Shown: positions 5,449-6,624 of the stretch, one piece after another
Layout: every line of letters begins with the position of its first letter
How positions within the stretch are numbered: position 1 is the stretch's first letter
From: an uncultured Clostridia bacterium
Lineage (GTDB): Bacteria > Bacillota > Clostridia > Oscillospirales > CAG-272
DNA: 6,624 nucleotides
Assembly: GCA_946404295.1 (NCBI GenBank)
Contig: CAMJDE010000107.1
Coordinates: 1 to 6,624 of the forward strand
Direction: 5' to 3'
The notes under the pieces: model-generated
The model's database searches: none
Told to the model about the DNA's origin: nothing
What the model saw: the letters and a program-made list of their open reading frames with translations, nothing else
Made by a program: the position numbers and the translations under genes

Positions 5449-5456
5449 TACTTGAA

Positions 5457-6365
5457 CTACGCTTTCTCTATCGGCAGCCACAACTCGATATATCTGGACT
5501 GACTTATAGTTTCATCACCGTTTTTATAGTACCAATGTGTCACTGCGATTTCCGGGGCGTCTGCAAGCTGATATCCGGACGACGGCAGCCACTCGCTTAC
5601 CATTTTTCGGCGAAGTTCCGTAATGGCGTTAGTAGGGTACCGCATCCTCTCGGTCTCACAGATCACGAACAACTGTTTCGGAACGACGATCTTTTCAAAT
5701 TCCTTGGCTTTCTCGTCATATCCTAAACCTTTTGCGAGGTTTTCCGTCCACCATTCATCAAGCTGCTGCGCAATGTAGAAATCAAATCCGTCGTCTCCGA
5801 TATTCGTTATTACGCTGTAACCGTTGTCACGATCGCCGCAGACGCCTTTCAGCAAATACTGGTTGACTCTTGAATGAACGTAGAAATCATGTTCCTGTTC
5901 ATATCTGTTTTCCGGTGCGCCGGTAAAATGTCTTTTGAACCCGGTCAAAATCATTTCCGGCTTTTCTTCGATCCTGTAGTTCATGGTTGTTCCACCCTCC
6001 AAACTGAATTTCAGTACAAGGCGTGAAAAGGAGCGAAGCTTAGCGGATTTGTCACGTGCCTGTGACGGCAGGACGCCGTGAAAGGCTTTGAACGCACGGG
6101 CGAAGCTGTCGGGGTTGTCGTAGCCGTATTTCAGAGCGACATCGATGACCTTTGCGCCATCCGCCTGCAGTTCGGCGCCAGCAAGCGAAAGACGGCGGTT
6201 GCGGATATACTCGCCGAGCGTATAACCGCACAGGATCCCGAACACACGCTGAAAATGGTAAGACGACGAATATGCGACCGCCGCGACCTTTTCATAATCG
6301 ATCTCGTCGGTCAGATTTGCCTCGATGTAGTTAAGCGCCCCCTGCATTCCCGCGACCCAATCCAT
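5457..6365 (-). CDS. AraC-type transcription regulator with C-terminal GyrI-like effector-binding domain
   Basis: A 302-residue regulator built like E. coli Rob: DNA-binding part first, ligand-binding part last. Numbering from the chosen start, residues 1-104 are the AraC double helix-turn-helix, with the first recognition region around 22-43 (YEKVAAVAYSSSYHFQRVF) and the second at 73-104 (GYDNPDSFARAFKAFHG). A linker of about 20 residues leads to the GyrI-like domain at 128-302, beginning MNYRIEEKPE and ending YIELWLPIEKA, with Glu294 in the place where such domains have a ligand-binding acid. I chose the ATG at 6365 over the one two codons upstream because AAGGAG (6374-6379) lies eight bases from the former and only two from the latter. 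These proteins usually bind small hydrophobic or cationic compounds and control efflux genes; the ligand and targets here are unknown. Confidence 0.9.
   Translation of the reverse strand: MDWVAGMQGALNYIEANLTDEIDYEKVAAVAYSSSYHFQRVFGILCGYTLGEYIRNRRLSLAGAELQADGAKVIDVALKYGYDNPDSFARAFKAFHGVLPSQARDKSAKLRSFSRLVLKFSLEGGTTMNYRIEEKPEMILTGFKRHFTGAPENRYEQEHDFYVHSRVNQYLLKGVCGDRDNGYSVITNIGDDGFDFYIAQQLDEWWTENLAKGLGYDEKAKEFEKIVVPKQLFVICETERMRYPTNAITELRRKMVSEWLPSSGYQLADAPEIAVTHWYYKNGDETISQSRYIELWLPIEKA
5995..6000 (-). promoter_or_regulatory. Internal ribosome-binding-site-like GGAGGG before Met128 of the AraC gene
   Basis: On the minus strand GGAGGG at 6000-5995 is followed ten bases later by an in-frame ATG at 5984-5982. 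That methionine is exactly the first residue of the GyrI-like domain. Translation from it would give a free effector-binding protein of 175 residues. The GGA GGG codons also encode two glycines of the linker, so the site may be incidental. Confidence 0.35.
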
Positions 6366-6373
6366 GTGCATTT

Positions 6374-6379
6374 CTCCTT
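6374..6379 (-). promoter_or_regulatory. Ribosome binding site that decides the AraC-gene start
   Basis: AAGGAG lies eight bases upstream of the ATG at 6365-6363 but only two bases upstream of the ATG at 6371-6369. Normal spacing favours the inner start, MDWVAGMQ, which also resembles the usual beginning of this regulator family. Confidence 0.75.
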
Positions 6380-6398
6380 TTTCCTTGTCTGTGCCGTC

Positions 6399-6427
6399 AT
6401 TTTACCACAGGGAGGGCATACTGTCCC
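6399..6427 (-). promoter_or_regulatory. Probable promoter of the AraC-type regulator
   Basis: On the minus strand GGGACA (6427-6422) and TAAAAT (6404-6399) are 17 bp apart. The -10 box is preceded by TGG, giving an extended -10 (TGnTAAAAT) that could offset the weak -35 match. The start would be near 6392, leaving a short leader before the ribosome site. Confidence 0.6.
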
Positions 6428-6501
6428 GATTATTTGTGCTGAGAAATGAAGGCTCGTTCCGCTGAAATCAATATATCATAAAAGTGTTAAAAAAACTACT
6501 G

Positions 6502-6523
6502 CCTTCGGGAAATACGCCGAAGG
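6502..6523. terminator. Hairpin with flanking T-rich tracts, possible terminator
   Basis: CCTTCGG (6502-6508) and CCGAAGG (6517-6523) form a perfect 7-bp stem around an eight-base loop. On the minus strand a run of seven T follows after six bases; on the plus strand GATTTTC follows. It lies downstream of the probable partial gene at the right edge and upstream of the AraC promoter, so it may insulate the two. The distance to the T run is long for a classical terminator. Confidence 0.45.
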
Positions 6524-6538
6524 GATTTTCATTTACGG

Positions 6539-6570
6539 AAGAAAAGTGTCCCGACGGGGTTTTCTTTTTT
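6539..6570. terminator. A/T-stem hairpin with T tract, likely terminator of the right-edge gene
   Basis: AAGAAAA (6539-6545) pairs with TTTTCTT (6560-6566), and CCC (6550-6552) with GGG (6556-6558) around a three-base loop, with an uneven internal bulge. T tracts lie on the 3' side in both directions. It begins directly after the stop codon of the probable minus-strand gene at the window edge, which is where its terminator should be. Confidence 0.5.
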
Positions 6571-6624
6571 ATTGCAGAAGTTTGGAAACACTCGCAAGAA
6601 AAGCGTCGACCGACTTTTCTTCGG
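6569..6624 (-). CDS. C-terminal end of an unidentified protein (17 codons, cut by window edge)
   Basis: Reading in from the right edge on the minus strand, one frame gives EEKSVDAFLASVSKLLQ and a TAA at 6571-6569. The pattern is an amphipathic helix with codon choice like the nearby genes (GAC, GTC, GCG, CTG), and a terminator-like hairpin follows the stop at once. It is too short to assign to a family. The other two frames are less protein-like, though one is also open for a while, so this could be chance. Confidence 0.45.
   Translation of the reverse strand, partial: EEKSVDAFLASVSKLLQ

Larger units (their letters stand above)
5187..5456. other. Intergenic region between convergent genes, no intact gene
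   Basis: Together with the terminator this leaves about 330 bases without a complete gene. It is visibly more AT-rich than its surroundings. It holds a six-base stem, TTCCGC (5262-5267)/GCGGAA (5276-5281), a 12-bp palindrome TGAAAGCTTTCA at 5362-5373, a possible gene remnant on the minus strand, and the hairpins at 5400-5448. I see no tRNA, repeat array or transposon end. Confidence 0.7.

Noticed and set aside
5328..5726. A 132-codon plus-strand frame opposite the end of the AraC gene
   Set aside because: Most of it is antisense to the GyrI-like domain, it runs through the hairpins, and it lacks a ribosome site.
6411..6427. GGGA...TCCC imperfect palindrome in the AraC promoter as an operator
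   Set aside because: The arms are only four bases and the match may be chance; AraC-type sites are usually direct and asymmetric.
6078..6449. A 123-codon plus-strand frame opposite the AraC helix-turn-helix region
   Set aside because: Shadow of the well-supported AraC domain; it also runs across the promoter of that gene.
6596..6621. AAGAAAAG/CTTTTCTT 8-bp stem at the right edge as a terminator
   Set aside because: The stem is only A/T-rich with a ten-base loop, lies in a probable coding sequence, and is cut off by the edge.

Overview
The window looks like a chromosomal segment of a Gram-positive, clostridia-like Bacillota. The evidence is near-consensus sigma-A promoters (TTGACA-17-TATAAT), strong AAGGAG ribosome binding sites, lipobox signal peptides instead of periplasmic ones, and protein families typical of gut Clostridia. 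GC content is moderate. I cannot name a genus.

Positions 1-3690 hold a zinc-uptake locus read on the minus strand. In transcription order it has a consensus promoter overlapped at its start site by a perfect 8-5-8 inverted repeat; a Fur-family regulator, probably Zur; a 98-residue two-helix membrane protein with a His/Cys-rich outside loop; a structured, terminator-like leader; a ZnuA-type lipoprotein with a His-rich loop; a second lipoprotein with two OB-fold-like repeats; the ATPase ZnuC; and the start of the permease ZnuB, cut by the left edge. The transporter is a standard ABC zinc importer. The small His/Cys membrane protein and the duplicated-domain lipoprotein are not part of the textbook system and are the best candidates for undescribed accessory components.

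Positions 3691-5190 hold a divergent plus-strand gene for a seven-helix membrane protein with a complete HD-GYP domain, probably a cyclic-di-GMP phosphodiesterase. It has its own promoter and a strong hairpin terminator that can work in both directions. Its divergent promoter lies close to the zur promoter, but nothing in the sequence shows that the two are co-regulated.

Positions 5191-5456 contain no intact gene. There is a short reading frame resembling the N-terminus of a clostridial membrane-protein prefix domain, probably a remnant, and two overlapping, mutually exclusive hairpins. Positions 5457-6365 encode, on the minus strand, an AraC-type regulator joined to a GyrI-like effector-binding domain. 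A Shine-Dalgarno sequence and an ATG at the domain junction raise the possibility of an internal start. The right edge contains terminator-like hairpins and probably the last 17 codons of another minus-strand gene.
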